DNA of 64,000 nt. It comes from Bacillota bacterium. GTDB taxonomy: Bacteria > Bacillota > Clostridia > Peptostreptococcales > Anaerovoracaceae. A program made the position numbers and the translations under genes. Where the stretch lies: the NCBI GenBank assembly GCA_022793795.1, contig JAAWDM010000023.1:1-64000 (forward strand), given 5' to 3'. Positions 1 to 8,870 of this stretch are shown in pieces. Positions within the stretch are counted from its first letter, which is position 1. Each line of letters opens with the position of its first letter. Under the pieces are notes generated by a model. The model had not been told where the DNA came from and did no database searches. It saw only the letters and a program-made list of their open reading frames with translations.

Positions 1-1066
1 CATCCCAAAGAGCGATGATTTCAGGGATGACCTTCTTTAAGTCTCCTTCGATAGCATAGTCAGCCAGCTTCATCATCGGACATTCGGGATCCTTGTTGAT
101 GGCTACGATAATCTTAGAAGTCTGCATACCTGCCTGGTGCTGGATAGCGCCGCTGATACCGCAAGCAAAATAAATCTCTGGCTTTACAGTGGTTCCAGTC
201 TGTCCTACCTGGTGGCTCTGATCAATCCAGCCTGCATCAACTGCTGCACGAGAAGCGCCTACCACGCCGCCTACCTTAGCTGCAAACTCTTCGATGAGCT
301 TAAAGCCTTCTGGACCGCCCAGACCTCTTCCGCCGGAGCAGATGATCTTAGCGTCGGTTAAAGATACGATTTCCTTAGCTGCCTTTACTACATCCAGCAC
401 TTCCACATTGATGTCTGCTGCAGACAGCTTTACATCAACCTTAATCAGTTCACCCTTTGCGCCGGCTTCCTTCTCTCTCTTAGCCATAACGCCAGGTCTT
501 ACGGTTGCCATCTGCGGACGGGTATTCGGTGTCACGATGGTTGCCATCAAGTTACCGCCAAAAGCTGGTCTGGTCTGCTTCAGACCCTTGCTCTGATCCT
601 CTCTGTCAAGACCCTTTAAGTTAGCAGTGGTGTTTGCTTCCAGATAGTCCATGTATTTGGCTACATTGATGTCCAATCTGGTACAGTCTGCAGTCAGACC
701 GGTGTTCAGTCTAGCTGCTACTCTTGGCGCTAAGTCTCTTCCAATATGGGTTGCACCGAAAAGTACGATTTCCGGCTTGTATTCGTTGATAGCATCTGTC
801 ATTACCTTGGCATAGCCGTCGGTAGTATAATTTTTTAAGAGAGCATCCTCTAATACATACACACTGTCAGCTCCATAAGCATAAAGCTCGTCTGCCAAGT
901 GGTCTACCTTATCGCCTACCAGTACGGCGCATACCTTGGTATCTTCGCTGATCTCTCTTGATAATTTATGGCCTTCACCGATGAGTTCAAGAGCAACGTT
1001 CATCAGTTTTCCCTGTCTCTGCTCTGCAAAGACCCATACGTTCTTGTATTCTGCAAAATTTGTCAT
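1..1066 (-). CDS. etfA: Electron transfer flavoprotein alpha subunit (3' end cut by the window)
   Basis: The minus-strand frame runs open from an ATG at 1066-1064 to base 1, about 355 residues, so only the extreme C-terminus is missing. An AGGAGGG ribosome site lies about ten bases upstream. The C-terminal FAD-binding domain is clear: [11 protein letters not shown], then [21 protein letters not shown], and [10 protein letters not shown], the usual ETF-alpha signature. The N-terminal half is the ETF Rossmann-like domain. It pairs with EtfB and passes electrons to or from the acyl-CoA dehydrogenase encoded two genes upstream (bcd-etfB-etfA order, gap of 22 bases to etfB). In clostridia such complexes often bifurcate electrons from NADH to ferredoxin and crotonyl-CoA; that activity is an inference here. 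Confidence 0.95.
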   Translation of the reverse strand, partial: MTNFAEYKNVWVFAEQRQGKLMNVALELIGEGHKLSREISEDTKVCAVLVGDKVDHLADELYAYGADSVYVLEDALLKNYTTDGYAKVMTDAINEYKPEIVLFGATHIGRDLAPRVAARLNTGLTADCTRLDINVAKYMDYLEANTTANLKGLDREDQSKGLKQTRPAFGGNLMATIVTPNTRPQMATVRPGVMAKREKEAGAKGELIKVDVKLSAADINVEVLDVVKAAKEIVSLTDAKIICSGGRGLGGPEGFKLIEEFAAKVGGVVGASRAAVDAGWIDQSHQVGQTGTTVKPEIYFACGISGAIQHQAGMQTSKIIVAINKDPECPMMKLADYAIEGDLKKVIPEIIALWD

Positions 1067-1088
1067 TTTTCTTCGTCCCTCCTACGCA

Positions 1089-1877
1089 CTAAATGATGTG
1101 TTTCTCTCTTAAAGCGTCCATCAGGTTTTCTGCTTTTTCTCTTGGGGTATCACCTGCAACCGCAACACCCGCTCCCTTTGGCTTCGGGGTGAAGGATTTG
1201 AATACGTTGGTCGGGGAAGCCTTCAGACCTACAGTGGTTAAGTCCACGCCGATATCTGCTGCATTCCATACCTTGATGTCATGCTTTGCAGCCTTTAAGA
1301 TACCTGGTACAGACATATATCTCGGCTCGTTCAGTTCTTTAATGGCAGTCAGCACACATGGCAGTTTCACCTTTAAAGTTTCATAACCATCCTCTAAGGC
1401 TCTGTCCACAATGGCATAACCGTCTTCCAATTTGAAATTCTTAACATATGTAACCTGTGGAATTCCCAGCTTTTCTGCAATCTGTGGACCTACCTGAGCG
1501 GTATCTCCGTCGATAGCCTGTCTGCCTGCAAAGATCAGGTCAAAGTCGCCTACTTTTCTGATGCCTGCTGCTACTGCATTACTGGTTGCCCATGTATCGG
1601 AACCGCCTAGGGCTCTATCAGAAAGCAGAACCGCATCGTCTGCTCCCATTGCGATACATTCCTGCAGCATTTCTTTTGCCTGTGGAGGTCCCATGGTTAC
1701 TACCACAACCTCTGTGCCCGGCTGGCTGTCCTTAATCTGTAAAGCCTGCTCTAAGGCATTGGCGTCATCCGGATTCAAAATCGATGGCACGCCGTCTCTA
1801 ATCAGGGTACCGGTCTCCGGATTGATGGTGATTTCTGTTGTATCTGGAACTTGCTTTACGCATACGATAATTTTCAT
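1089..1877 (-). CDS. etfB: Electron transfer flavoprotein beta subunit
   Basis: This 262-residue protein has the usual ETF-beta length and start (MKIIVCVKQVPDT). It carries the DGDTAQVGPQIAE segment that binds the nucleotide and contacts the alpha subunit. ETF-beta forms a cytoplasmic heterodimer with EtfA and shuttles electrons between NADH, ferredoxin and butyryl-CoA dehydrogenase in anaerobes. The gene sits between bcd and etfA with short gaps (20 and 22 bases), so one transcript is likely. A purine-rich GGGAGGAAGAAAG stretch precedes the start. Confidence 0.95.
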   Translation of the reverse strand: MKIIVCVKQVPDTTEITINPETGTLIRDGVPSILNPDDANALEQALQIKDSQPGTEVVVVTMGPPQAKEMLQECIAMGADDAVLLSDRALGGSDTWATSNAVAAGIRKVGDFDLIFAGRQAIDGDTAQVGPQIAEKLGIPQVTYVKNFKLEDGYAIVDRALEDGYETLKVKLPCVLTAIKELNEPRYMSVPGILKAAKHDIKVWNAADIGVDLTTVGLKASPTNVFKSFTPKPKGAGVAVAGDTPREKAENLMDALREKHII

Positions 1878-1897
1878 TGTCTTTCTTCCTCCCTGTC

Positions 1898-3037
1898 CTA
1901 CTTAAAGATTTCTCCGGACATTACCATCTTCATAACTTCCGATGTGCCCTCATAGATTTCCGTAATCTTGGAGTCTCTGTACATTCTCTCTACAGGATAA
2001 TCCTTGATATATCCATAGCCGCCGTGGAACTGCACCGCCTTGTTGGTTACATAGCTTGCTGCCTCGGAACATGCCAACTTAGCTTCTGCCGCTGCCACGC
2101 TTGGAGGTAAGCCTCTGTCTCTTCTGTTACATGCATCGTACAGCAGATACCTTGCTCCATCGATCTTTACCTTCATGGAGGCCATTTCAAAGGTCAGCGC
2201 CTGGAACTTGTCTAATGTCTTTCCAAACTGTTTTCTCTGCTTCATGTATTTTACCGTCTCATCAAAGGCGCCTTGGGCGATTCCAAGAGCCTGTGCTGCA
2301 ATACCCAGACGGCCTACATCCAAAGAGCTCATGGCTACCTTAAAGCCCTTACCTTCCTGTCCAAGCAGTCTATCCTTTGGAATTCTGCAATCTTCAAATA
2401 CCAGTTCTGCTGCGATGGAACCTCTAATACCCATCTTGTTTTCATGCTTTGGCACACTAAATCCAACATCGTTCTTCTCTACGATAAAGGCGCTGATACC
2501 CTTAGTGCCTTTGCTCTTATCTGTCATGGCCATGATCACATAAATATCTGCGATACCGCCGCCGGAGATAAATATCTTAGAACCGTTTAATACCCATTCG
2601 TCCCCGTCCAATACTGCTTTGGTCTGAGTGCCTGCTGCATCGGTACCTGCGTTTGGTTCGGTCAGACCAAACGCGCCAAGATGCTTTCCGCTAAGCAGGT
2701 CTGGCAGATACTTTCTCTTCTGTTCTTCCGTTCCGTAGGTGAAGATCGGCCAGCAGCACAGTGCGTTGTGAGTCTGAATGATAACGCCGTGGGATGCGTC
2801 TACTTTGGAAATCTCTTCGATCGCCATGATGTAAGTCAGGTAGTCAGTGCCTGCACCGCCGTATTCCGGTGGGAACGGCATACCCATCAGGCCCAGTTTA
2901 GCCAGCTTGCCAACTGTTTCGTAAGGGTAGATCGCTTTTTCATCGATTTCAGCAGAAATTGGAGCAATTTCTTTTTCACAGAAGTCTTTTAACATCTGCT
3001 TTACCATCTGTTGCTCTCTTGAATAACTAAATTCCAT
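1898..3037 (-). CDS. bcd: Acyl-CoA dehydrogenase, probably butyryl-CoA dehydrogenase
   Basis: The 379-residue length is normal for short-chain acyl-CoA dehydrogenases. Family motifs are present: FGLTEPNAGTDA (FAD and substrate loop), WVLNGSKIFISGGG, QFGKTLDKFQA, and the C-terminal QFHGGYGYIKDYPVERMYRD followed by ITEIYEGTSEV, which carries the catalytic-base glutamate. It interconverts crotonyl-CoA and butyryl-CoA, or a related acyl pair, with EtfAB encoded just downstream. The start has a GGAGG site (TGGAGGACAATCA then ATG). The gene is divergent from the catabolic cluster beginning at 3344, with a control region of about 300 bases between them. Exact chain-length specificity cannot be read from the sequence. 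Confidence 0.93.
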   Translation of the reverse strand: MEFSYSREQQMVKQMLKDFCEKEIAPISAEIDEKAIYPYETVGKLAKLGLMGMPFPPEYGGAGTDYLTYIMAIEEISKVDASHGVIIQTHNALCCWPIFTYGTEEQKRKYLPDLLSGKHLGAFGLTEPNAGTDAAGTQTKAVLDGDEWVLNGSKIFISGGGIADIYVIMAMTDKSKGTKGISAFIVEKNDVGFSVPKHENKMGIRGSIAAELVFEDCRIPKDRLLGQEGKGFKVAMSSLDVGRLGIAAQALGIAQGAFDETVKYMKQRKQFGKTLDKFQALTFEMASMKVKIDGARYLLYDACNRRDRGLPPSVAAAEAKLACSEAASYVTNKAVQFHGGYGYIKDYPVERMYRDSKITEIYEGTSEVMKMVMSGEIFK

Positions 3038-3100
3038 TGATTGTCCTCCATTTCATTCTGTCAGGATGTGAGATTTGTGTGTGATGGAATACATTACATT

Positions 3101-3115
3101 CAAGAAGTATGCCAA
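3101..3115 (-). promoter_or_regulatory. Imperfect -24/-12 (sigma-54-like) element upstream of bcd
   Basis: Read on the minus strand, TTGGCATACTTCTTG has the -24 GG exactly as in the promoter at 3294-3309 (both contain TTGGCATA). The -12 element is TTGAA instead of TTGCW, so the key C is missing. Spacing is correct. It would start a transcript roughly 50 bases before the bcd start codon. This is weaker evidence than for the opposite promoter. Confidence 0.4.
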
Positions 3116-3157
3116 TACTAAAACGAGATAGGCCATCGCTGTTGAACAGGAAAGAGG

Positions 3158-3228
3158 GTAACAAATAGCGTAACATAAAACGCTCGATTCGTTACATTAT
3201 TTGAAACGATTTGAACGATAAATGTAAC
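3158..3228. promoter_or_regulatory. Cluster of GTAAC/GTTAC elements, possible activator binding region
   Basis: GTAAC occurs at 3158-3162, 3170-3174 and 3224-3228, and GTTAC at 3191-3195. The last two form an inverted repeat with 9-base perfect arms (CGTTACATT at 3190-3198, AATGTAACG at 3221-3229). The cluster lies 66-136 bases upstream of the -24 element at 3294, the distance typical of sigma-54 activator sites, and between two divergent genes. Function as an activator site is inferred. Confidence 0.5.
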
Positions 3229-3293
3229 GTTGTTGCAGAAGGATGTTTTGCAAAGAAGTGGAATTTAACTAGAGTTCTGAAGAATTTTTGATT

Positions 3294-3309
3294 TGGCATA
3301 AGAATTGCT
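3294..3309 (+). promoter_or_regulatory. -24/-12 (sigma-54) promoter of the catabolic cluster
   Basis: TGGCATAAGAATTGCT matches the sigma-54 consensus TGGCAC-N5-TTGCW at every position except one C to T change, with exact GG-to-GC spacing. A start point near 3320 would leave a short leader carrying the AGGAGG site at 3331-3336 before the ATG at 3344. Sigma-54 promoters need an AAA+ activator; none is encoded in the window, so it must lie elsewhere. Confidence 0.8.
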
Positions 3310-3343
3310 CATAGTTGTTGACAAGATGATAGGAGGATTGCAA

Positions 3344-4312
3344 ATGGATCAAACAGGCTTACATTGTATTAAGAATATCGCAGTGATCGGTGCAGGCATC
3401 ATGGGGCCAGGAATCGCACAGGTCTTTGCAGCCGGAGGCTATCAGGTAAAAATTTGGGAACCAGAAGAGATGAACCGAGCAGTAGCAGCTAGACGGATCA
3501 TGGATGGGTTAAAGCTATTTGAGACACAAGGCACGATTAGCAGCAAAGAAGCGGGTGACACATTTGAACGAATTGAATTTAGTCAGTCTCTGGAAGAGGC
3601 CGTGCAAGATGTTGAGCTCATTATGGAAGCGATTGTAGAAAAGGAGGATGTGAAGCGTACTTTTTATAAGGAATTGGCAGAGCTCATTGATGAAAAAGTG
3701 ATCGTAGCATCGAACACATCAGCCATGAATATTTTTGAGATCGTTCCCCCAAAATTGCTATTACAGCAGTTGATCGTTCATTGGTACAGTCCCGCACAGC
3801 TAGTTCCTTTGGTGGAAGTCGTAAAAAGTGATGAAGCGCCACAGGCTATGGCAGATGCAGTCATAAGACTTTTGAAAGATTGTGGAAAAGCACCGATCCA
3901 GATGAAGAAGTTCATTAGAGGGTATGTGATAAATCGCTTGCAGCAGTGCCTGAACAGAGAGATATTTTTCCTCTTAGATAATGGATATTGTACAGCAGAG
4001 GATATTGACTATGCTGCAAAGATGAGCTTTATACCGAGGGCAATGGTTCTAGGTCTTTGTAAGAAGATTGATTTCGGTGGAGTAGATACTACCATCAATA
4101 ATTTTAAGAATCACAGCTATACTCTTCCACCGGATACCGAGCTACCAGAGACATTAAAGAAAATGGAAAAAGACGAAGCGTTTGGTATTAAGTCAGGAAA
4201 AGGGTTTTATGATTATTCCAATGTGGATATGAGTGATCTCTTAGAAAAAAGAGACCGACAGCTTGTAGAGGCATATCGACTTGCCTTGAATCTGATTGAG
4301 GATCCAGTATAA
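3344..4312 (+). CDS. 3-hydroxyacyl-CoA dehydrogenase family protein
   Basis: This 322-residue protein begins with a Rossmann NAD-binding motif (GAGIMGPG, residues 16-23). The catalytic histidine of the family is H146 in HWYSPA, where the usual text is HFFNP, and the partner glutamate is E158 in LVEVV, twelve residues later as in 3-hydroxybutyryl-CoA dehydrogenase. The C-terminal 3HCDH domain ends in GIKSGKGFYDYSN. It is about 40 residues longer than classical Hbd, and the changed active-site loop allows a substrate other than 3-hydroxybutyryl-CoA. The ATG at 3344 was chosen because AGGAGG lies seven bases upstream; an in-frame TTG at 3305 falls inside the -12 promoter element. It is the first gene of the sigma-54-type cluster. 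Confidence 0.85.
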   Translation: MDQTGLHCIKNIAVIGAGIMGPGIAQVFAAGGYQVKIWEPEEMNRAVAARRIMDGLKLFETQGTISSKEAGDTFERIEFSQSLEEAVQDVELIMEAIVEKEDVKRTFYKELAELIDEKVIVASNTSAMNIFEIVPPKLLLQQLIVHWYSPAQLVPLVEVVKSDEAPQAMADAVIRLLKDCGKAPIQMKKFIRGYVINRLQQCLNREIFFLLDNGYCTAEDIDYAAKMSFIPRAMVLGLCKKIDFGGVDTTINNFKNHSYTLPPDTELPETLKKMEKDEAFGIKSGKGFYDYSNVDMSDLLEKRDRQLVEAYRLALNLIEDPV

Positions 4313-4369
4313 CAGATTTGTTTACAATTTAAATTTATATAAAGCAAATGCGAAAGGAGATAATCAACT

Positions 4370-5233
4370 ATGAGTTTTAAATTTGAAGAGGGAAAGATGT
4401 ATATGATGCCAGTCGTTTTTGGACCGTGTGTAACACCACGACAAAAACCAGAAGGTGGCAGATGGATCTATGATGAACCAACGAAAACGACCCATTATAA
4501 AGTGGTATGTGAGGTGGAAAGAGAGACGTTAGAATCCATTTTACCAGAAAAATATGAGTTACTTTCCCCTCATGTTATTATTACATTTTCCGCTCTTAGA
4601 AATATTGCATGGCTACAAGGAGGTGGCTATGACATTGTACATGTAGAGGTACCGGTTCATTTTAGAGGGGAGAAGGATGACTTTATTGCCATGTTTGAGC
4701 CAGTACTGTGGGAAGACGTAACTGACCCGATTATTACCGGTAGAGAACAGCTTGGATATTCCAAAATTTTTGGTTTTATTGAAACTATGAAAGAAGAAAA
4801 TGGTATAGCCAGAGGAAGTATTGCGACTCATGATTTCACTTTCCTTGAAATGATGGTGAATACCAATGAAAAACCTGAAGATGAGGAAACTCTGAAGAAG
4901 GTTTTGTGCAATCCGAAAAATGCTGGAAAAGTTCATTTTAAATATATGCCTAGAACCGATGCTCCGTTCACGACAGCAGACGCTTGTTATTCTGTCCTTG
5001 GACCATCTAATTGGAATCCACCTGCTGATCTGGATCAGTCTGATTGCCCGCCGACAGAGAGCATATTCTGTAGGGGTGAATTGACTTGGCATAGACCGGA
5101 ATGGAAAGATGCGCCAGCACAGGCCCATATCTTGCAGTTCTTACACGACATGGGATGTAAACGTTACATAGGCGCTCAAAAACAGGTGGTATATTCCCAT
5201 GCCGATGTTTATGCACAGCATATTGTTGAGTAG
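4370..5233 (+). CDS. Acetoacetate decarboxylase family protein
   Basis: This 287-residue protein resembles the ADC family (PF06314). The segment GREQLGYSK (K132) matches the family's Schiff-base lysine region. In solvent-forming clostridial Adc the lysine is followed by a second lysine that tunes its pKa; here the next residue is isoleucine, so the chemistry may differ (some family members are hydratase/aldolases rather than decarboxylases). Start context is AAAGGAGATAATCAACT then ATG. It lies between a hydroxyacyl-CoA dehydrogenase and an SDR, fitting degradation of a beta-keto or hydroxy acid. Acetoacetate decarboxylase activity should not be assumed. Confidence 0.72.
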   Translation: MSFKFEEGKMYMMPVVFGPCVTPRQKPEGGRWIYDEPTKTTHYKVVCEVERETLESILPEKYELLSPHVIITFSALRNIAWLQGGGYDIVHVEVPVHFRGEKDDFIAMFEPVLWEDVTDPIITGREQLGYSKIFGFIETMKEENGIARGSIATHDFTFLEMMVNTNEKPEDEETLKKVLCNPKNAGKVHFKYMPRTDAPFTTADACYSVLGPSNWNPPADLDQSDCPPTESIFCRGELTWHRPEWKDAPAQAHILQFLHDMGCKRYIGAQKQVVYSHADVYAQHIVE

Positions 5234-5264
5234 ACAGTAAGTTATCAGAAAAGGAGAAAAAGCG

Positions 5265-6005
5265 ATGGATGTAAGAGGAAAGACAGTTTTAGTAACTGGC
5301 GGAAATACGGGAATTGGCAGAGCTATTTCAATGGATTTCGCATCCCACGGTGCCAATGTATGCATCGGATATTTTGCATATGAAGAAGAAGCAGATAGTG
5401 CAGTAAAAGAGATGAAGAAGATGGGAGTGGAGGCAAAGGCATATCCTGTTGACATTTCAAAAGAGGAACAGGTGATTCAACTGATTCATGATGTTGCTAA
5501 GGATTTTGGCAGTTTGAATGTGCTGATCAATTGTGCGGGAAGAACCCATGTAGTAGCGCATCCCGATTTATATGGTATGAAGTCAGAGTATTGGGATGAT
5601 ATCTTTGGAGTTAACGTGAAAGGAACCTTCTTTTGCTGTAGAGAGGCAAAACCTTATCTGGAAAATGATGGAGGCGTAATTGTCAATATTACCTCCACAG
5701 GAGGTCTCAATGGACTTGGTAGCTCCATCGCCTATTCTGCATCCAAAGCCGCCGAAATCAATATGACTCGTTCACTTGCCAGAGTGTTTGCACCAGCGGT
5801 ACGTGTCTTAGGCGTAGCACCAGGCTTTGTATCCACTCAGTTCGTAGCAGGGCAGGAGGCTAGAGGAGCCAAAAATGCCAGTGAAACCTGTATGAAACGG
5901 TTGGCAGAACCAAAAGACATCGCTGATGTGGTAGGTTCTTTAGTATATGGAAATGATATTCTTACAGGCATCAATGTAGTGGTAGATGGAGGCAGAGTTT
6001 TTTAG
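5265..6005 (+). CDS. Short-chain dehydrogenase/reductase (FabG-like)
   Basis: This is a classical SDR of 246 residues. It has the cofactor motif TGGNTGIG (residues 11-18), NCAG at 89-92, and the catalytic Ser144, Tyr157 and Lys161 (YSASK). The C-terminus INVVVDGGRVF is family-typical. It probably interconverts a keto and a hydroxy group on an intermediate of the pathway encoded around it. A GGAG site lies upstream (AAAAGGAGAAAAAGCG then ATG). The substrate is unknown; the FabG resemblance is at family level and does not imply fatty-acid synthesis. Confidence 0.88.
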   Translation: MDVRGKTVLVTGGNTGIGRAISMDFASHGANVCIGYFAYEEEADSAVKEMKKMGVEAKAYPVDISKEEQVIQLIHDVAKDFGSLNVLINCAGRTHVVAHPDLYGMKSEYWDDIFGVNVKGTFFCCREAKPYLENDGGVIVNITSTGGLNGLGSSIAYSASKAAEINMTRSLARVFAPAVRVLGVAPGFVSTQFVAGQEARGAKNASETCMKRLAEPKDIADVVGSLVYGNDILTGINVVVDGGRVF

Positions 6006-6037
6006 CAATCGCAAAGTACCCTGCTGTAGGGAGAAAC

Positions 6038-7279
6038 ATGAATAAAAATATACATTATGCATGGTATATCGCACTGGGCTGCGGTATGGTCATGTTTTAC
6101 AGCTTGGGACTTGGATTCAACTGCATTTCCGTATTTTTAAATCCTTTGATGGAGAGCATAGGGGTGAATAACACTCTACGCTCGTCCATCACCATGTTTT
6201 ATCAATCAGGTAGCGTATTGGCTTTGTTGGCAGTAGCGCCTCTGATGAAGCGATTTGGAGCGAGACGGGTTATATTTGTATCCGGTATCTGCATGGCTGC
6301 GGGTTATCTGCTCCTATCCATTGCAGGGTCTGTTTTGGCTTGTTATGGAGCCATGCTGGTCATTGGGATCGGATATGGAGCGGGAGCCATTGTACCGTGC
6401 TCTGCGCTTCTTACTATATGGTTCTCTGAAAAGAGAGGGTTTGCGTTGGGACTGGTTACTTGTGGCTCTGGTATCGCTACCATTTTTGCTCCCTCTATCC
6501 TAAATGGAATTATTACCATATGGAGTGTGCAGACTGCCTTCTTCATACATGGCATATTGATAGGCGGATTTGCATGGATGGCATTTCTTATCCTTCGGGA
6601 TCATCCGCAAGACAAGGGACTAAGAGCCTACGGAGAAGAAGCAGAAGATGAAGATGAAGAGGAGACCGTTAGCTATAGGGAAGTAGGATTTCTGGATTGC
6701 ATCAAAGATCATCGTATTGTGCTAATGATGTTGTCTATCTTAGCTGTTGGGACGATCATATCTCCTATGGTGACCCATCTTTCTCCTATTGTATCGCAGA
6801 GTGGATATGATGAGGAATTAGCCGCAAAAGCGGTATCCGTCTATGGGTTTTCCATGCTGATCGGAAAACCAGCTTATGGGGCTATTGTAGATAAGTTGGG
6901 TGTGATAAGATCTAATACCTATGTTTATGGTTTTTTACTGATAGCAATGATCTTTGGATTGTTTGCAGATCAAAATATATCGTTTGCCTTTGGGCTGGCC
7001 ATACTTTTTGGCCTGGGCGGGGCACCGGTAATACCAGTGGGATTGCCACTGTGGACTTCCAAGCTATTTGGTAAAGAGAATATGGGAGGATTATTTGCAA
7101 TGCTCAAACTATGCTCTTCTCTAGGAGGGATCCTAGGAGCGATGATTCCCGGCATGGTGATGGATCGGACAGGCAGTTATGACAACCTGTTTCAGCTTTA
7201 CATAGTTATGTTGGCGCTGTCCTATGGTGTTATACAATATCTGTTTCTTAGGAAAAGAAAAACAGAAAATGAAAAGTAG
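6038..7279 (+). CDS. Major facilitator superfamily transporter
   Basis: The 413 residues contain about twelve hydrophobic segments split by a charged acidic loop near residues 200-215 (EEAEDEDEEE), the usual six-plus-six MFS layout. The N-terminal YAWYIALGCGMVMFYSLGLG and the pattern of small residues suggest the oxalate/formate or monocarboxylate branch. It sits between the SDR and the tripartite transporter genes, so the cluster encodes two unrelated carriers; one may import substrate and the other export a product acid. Start: ATG after TAGGGAGAAAC. Confidence 0.82.
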   Translation: MNKNIHYAWYIALGCGMVMFYSLGLGFNCISVFLNPLMESIGVNNTLRSSITMFYQSGSVLALLAVAPLMKRFGARRVIFVSGICMAAGYLLLSIAGSVLACYGAMLVIGIGYGAGAIVPCSALLTIWFSEKRGFALGLVTCGSGIATIFAPSILNGIITIWSVQTAFFIHGILIGGFAWMAFLILRDHPQDKGLRAYGEEAEDEDEEETVSYREVGFLDCIKDHRIVLMMLSILAVGTIISPMVTHLSPIVSQSGYDEELAAKAVSVYGFSMLIGKPAYGAIVDKLGVIRSNTYVYGFLLIAMIFGLFADQNISFAFGLAILFGLGGAPVIPVGLPLWTSKLFGKENMGGLFAMLKLCSSLGGILGAMIPGMVMDRTGSYDNLFQLYIVMLALSYGVIQYLFLRKRKTENEK

Positions 7280-7299
7280 ATAAGGAAAGGGTGATGATT

Positions 7300-7794
7300 A
7301 TGGCTCAATGGAAAAGAGATGTGCTGTATGGTATTGGACTGATCATGGTGGCAGGCTTCCTCTTTTGGGAGACAAGTGATCTGCCATCTGGCGGTATCCA
7401 ATATTTTGTAGCACGAAGCGATGTGTATGTATGGATGTTGCTTACATTTGTGGTACTACTTTCAATCGGCATTATTACAAGTGCAATAATCAAACGGGAT
7501 GAAACACCGACACCTGTCATTTGGAACAAACTAGGTGTACTAACGGTGGTGACGGTTTTTATCTATCTTTTAGTGATGGAGAAGATTGGCTTCATTATTT
7601 CAACAGTGATTACAGTGACATTCCTGACCTGTCTATATAGCGTTAGGCTGGGAAAGTTTCACAAAGATACGAAAAAAGGGAATTTGATTCAATTTGTAAA
7701 ATATTTGATATTTGGTGTTGTCGTCACTGTAGCGGTCTATTATATCTTTACTGCAGGACTGGATGTGAAACTAGCAAGGTTTGATTTATTTTAA
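7300..7794 (+). CDS. tctB: Tripartite tricarboxylate transporter small membrane subunit, TctB family
   Basis: This small membrane protein of 165 residues has four hydrophobic segments, the usual form of TctB. It is identified mainly by position: it is followed by a TctC-type binding protein and a TctA-type channel. GTG 7291 and ATG 7294 are also in frame, but the AGGAAAGG site at 7283-7290 gives good spacing only to the ATG at 7300. TctB helps the TctA subunit move a carboxylate with sodium or proton coupling. Confidence 0.82.
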   Translation: MAQWKRDVLYGIGLIMVAGFLFWETSDLPSGGIQYFVARSDVYVWMLLTFVVLLSIGIITSAIIKRDETPTPVIWNKLGVLTVVTVFIYLLVMEKIGFIISTVITVTFLTCLYSVRLGKFHKDTKKGNLIQFVKYLIFGVVVTVAVYYIFTAGLDVKLARFDLF

Positions 7795-7874
7795 TTTTGT
7801 ATACAGCTGTGTATGTAAATGTGTATGTAATGTGAATAGTGAAAGGTTATTAGAGAAAGGAGAAATGAAGTATT

Positions 7875-8837
7875 ATGAAGAAGTTGTTAGCAATGTTATT
7901 AGTACTGGCAATGGTATTTTGTATGGCGGCCTGTGGTGATGATGCAGAAGCGGAATTCCCTACTAAGCCGATTGAAATGATCGTTGGATATGCCGCTGGT
8001 GGTGGTACAGATACACTGGCTCGTACTGCAGCCCAGTATGTAGAACTGGATGGACAGACCATGACTACTAGCAATATGGAAGGAGCCAACGGCTTAATCG
8101 GTTCTATGGAGTGCTATAACGCTGATCCAGATGGTTATACGCTACAGTGTGCATTCCCTGAAACCTGGGGTTGTTTGTACTTAACCGAGACTACAGATGT
8201 GGAACTTTATAAAGAAATGACACCGATTTGCTCCATGGTATATGATGTAAACGCACTGGTAGTCAGCAAGGATTCTCCATTTGAAACTTTAGAGGATCTG
8301 GTGAAATACGCCAAAGAACATCCTGGTGAAATCTCTCTGGCAAGTGTAGCGACAGGAAATGTAAACCATCTATCATCTCTGGGATTTGCTGATATTACAG
8401 GAATTGATATTACCTATGTTCCTTATGAATCAGCTTCAAAGGCCAGAGTTGCCCTGCTGGGTGGACATGAGGATCTGTGGGTATGTCAGTGTTCAGAGCT
8501 AAAGTCTGTCTATGATTCTGGAGATGTAAGAGTATTAGCTGTAGCAAGCGAGGAAAGAGTTTCCTTCCTACCAGATGTTCCGACTTTTAAAGAATGTGGA
8601 TATGACATTGTAGCGGGATTGCATAGAGCCTTCTATGCACCACCTGAAACACCAGATGAAGTAGTAGCTTATCTAGAAAGTGCATTTAAGGCAGTCTATG
8701 ACCAGGAAGAAGTAAAGTCTCTATTGAGAGATCAGCTGGGTTTTGATCCAGTATGGACCGATGGCGCTGAACTGGAGCAAATAGCACTGTCAGCAGCGGA
8801 TACATTCTCTAAGTGGGCTGACTTAATGGGTAAATAA
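7875..8837 (+). CDS. tctC: Tripartite tricarboxylate transporter substrate-binding lipoprotein (TctC/Bug family)
   Basis: The 320-residue protein has a lipoprotein signal (MKKLLAMLLVLAMVFCMAAC) with the lipidated cysteine at residue 20. The mature part starts with FPTKPIEMIVGYAAGGGTDTLAR, the hallmark of Bug-type binding proteins that hold a carboxylate between two lobes. It should sit on the outer face of the membrane and deliver substrate to TctA/TctB. A strong GAGAAAGGAGAAATG leader precedes the start. The long gap before tctB's end (80 bases) includes a TGTGTATGTAA direct repeat. The ligand is unknown. Confidence 0.92.
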   Translation: MKKLLAMLLVLAMVFCMAACGDDAEAEFPTKPIEMIVGYAAGGGTDTLARTAAQYVELDGQTMTTSNMEGANGLIGSMECYNADPDGYTLQCAFPETWGCLYLTETTDVELYKEMTPICSMVYDVNALVVSKDSPFETLEDLVKYAKEHPGEISLASVATGNVNHLSSLGFADITGIDITYVPYESASKARVALLGGHEDLWVCQCSELKSVYDSGDVRVLAVASEERVSFLPDVPTFKECGYDIVAGLHRAFYAPPETPDEVVAYLESAFKAVYDQEEVKSLLRDQLGFDPVWTDGAELEQIALSAADTFSKWADLMGK

Positions 8838-8870
8838 AATTGAAATAATAACATACACAGTTTATATATT

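Noticed and set aside
4613-5128. 171-residue minus-strand ORF
   Set aside because: It lies wholly antisense to the ADC-family gene, has no ribosome site and no family resemblance.
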